Of a stretch of DNA of 6,145 nt, positions 5,964-6,145 are shown piece by piece. The first letter of the stretch is position 1, and the number at the start of each line of letters is the position of its first letter. The notes beneath the pieces were generated by a model, which was given only the letters and a program-made list of their open reading frames with translations, ran no database searches and was not told the DNA's origin. The position numbers were made by a program, and so were the translations under genes. Source of the DNA: Chlamydiota bacterium. Its GTDB lineage: Bacteria; Chlamydiota; Chlamydiia; Chlamydiales; Rhabdochlamydiaceae. The DNA lies in NCBI GenBank assembly GCA_016866585.1, contig VGMB01000099.1, positions 1 to 6,145 on the forward strand, given 5' to 3'.

Positions 5964-6145
5964 TTCCTAACGACGAGATCTGAAAAAGAAACGAAGTTAA
6001 GAAAAAGTGATGCTAAGTAAAGCTCGCTAAGTTGTTTGACAGTAGAAGTGAAATGACGAAACAAGAGTGAAAAGTTTGTGCGGATACAAACGAAAGTTTG
6101 TAGACCGAAAATGTCAATAATATATAAGAACATATCAAAATTTTT
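5964..6145 (+). ncRNA. Probable transcribed leader of a stable RNA (perhaps rRNA) operon
   Basis: About 180 bases downstream of the candidate promoter contain no open reading frame of note, are strongly purine-rich on the plus strand, and carry inverted repeats: TTGACA (6036-6041) with TGTCAA (6112-6117), enclosing ACAAAC (6086-6091) that can pair with GTTTGT on either side. The stretch ends AAAATTTTT at the window edge, which resembles the sequence just before many 16S rRNA genes. I therefore suggest a pre-16S leader, but no mature rRNA sequence is in the window and no BoxA was recognised. Another structured RNA or a long 5' UTR is possible. Confidence 0.35.
6085..6102 (+). repeat. Perfect 7-bp hairpin with GAAA tetraloop
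   Basis: TACAAAC (6085-6091) pairs with GTTTGTA (6096-6102) across a GAAA loop (6092-6095), a GNRA-type tetraloop. An upstream GTTTGT (6074-6079) can compete for the same ACAAAC arm with a 6-base loop, so two exclusive folds exist. Confidence 0.65.

Noticed and set aside
6036..6064. Promoter based on the perfect TTGACA
   Set aside because: At 16-18 bases downstream only GAAACA, AAACAA or AACAAG is found, none a credible -10; pairing with TGTCAA explains the hexamer better.
6098..6126. Promoter TTGTAG with TATATA at 17-base spacing
   Set aside because: Only three and four matches to consensus, and the -35 lies inside the hairpin arm; an AT-rich stretch gives such matches by chance.

Overview
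The window is a compact, AT-rich (low GC, judged by eye) bacterial chromosome segment. It holds six protein genes plus one gene-free stretch at the right end. Shine-Dalgarno sites, GTG and ATG starts and tightly packed genes are bacterial. The species cannot be fixed from the sequence; an AT-rich Gram-negative lineage, possibly host-associated, is only an impression. No mobile element, CRISPR array or tRNA is visible.

Left block (1-1497, minus strand): an RNA-repair operon. The upstream gene encodes an N-terminal 2H phosphoesterase / 2'-5' RNA ligase domain fused to a shortened C-terminal archease domain. Its stop overlaps the start of rtcB, the 3'-phosphate RNA ligase that archease activates; rtcB runs off the left edge after residue 237. 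A 68-bp divergent promoter region with a (TA)6 tract separates this operon from the next gene.

Middle block (1566-3322): a plus-strand gene encodes a cyclic-nucleotide-binding domain joined to a CPBP/CAAX-protease-like membrane domain with substitutions in the usual catalytic motifs. It converges on a minus-strand histidine-phosphatase gene, and the two share a palindromic TTAA that supplies both stop codons.

Right block (3475-5772, plus strand): a two-gene operon of an extended SDR (NAD-dependent epimerase/dehydratase type) and a membrane protein that reads as SPW repeats, a VKOR-like core and degenerate SPW repeats. The stop and next start abut (TAAGTG). The VKOR-like core has lost both cysteines expected in the CxxC redox motif.

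Right end (5773-6145): no credible protein gene. An A-tract followed by a promoter-like pair of hexamers leads into a purine-rich stretch with mutually exclusive hairpins. This looks like the promoter and leader of a stable RNA transcript, plausibly an rRNA operon whose 16S gene would start just past the edge; that identity is inferred.

The strongest leads are the 2H-archease fusion with its compact archease next to rtcB, the cysteine-less VKOR-like protein in a conserved-looking operon, the nucleotide-sensing CPBP protein with altered catalytic residues, and the structured leader at the right edge.
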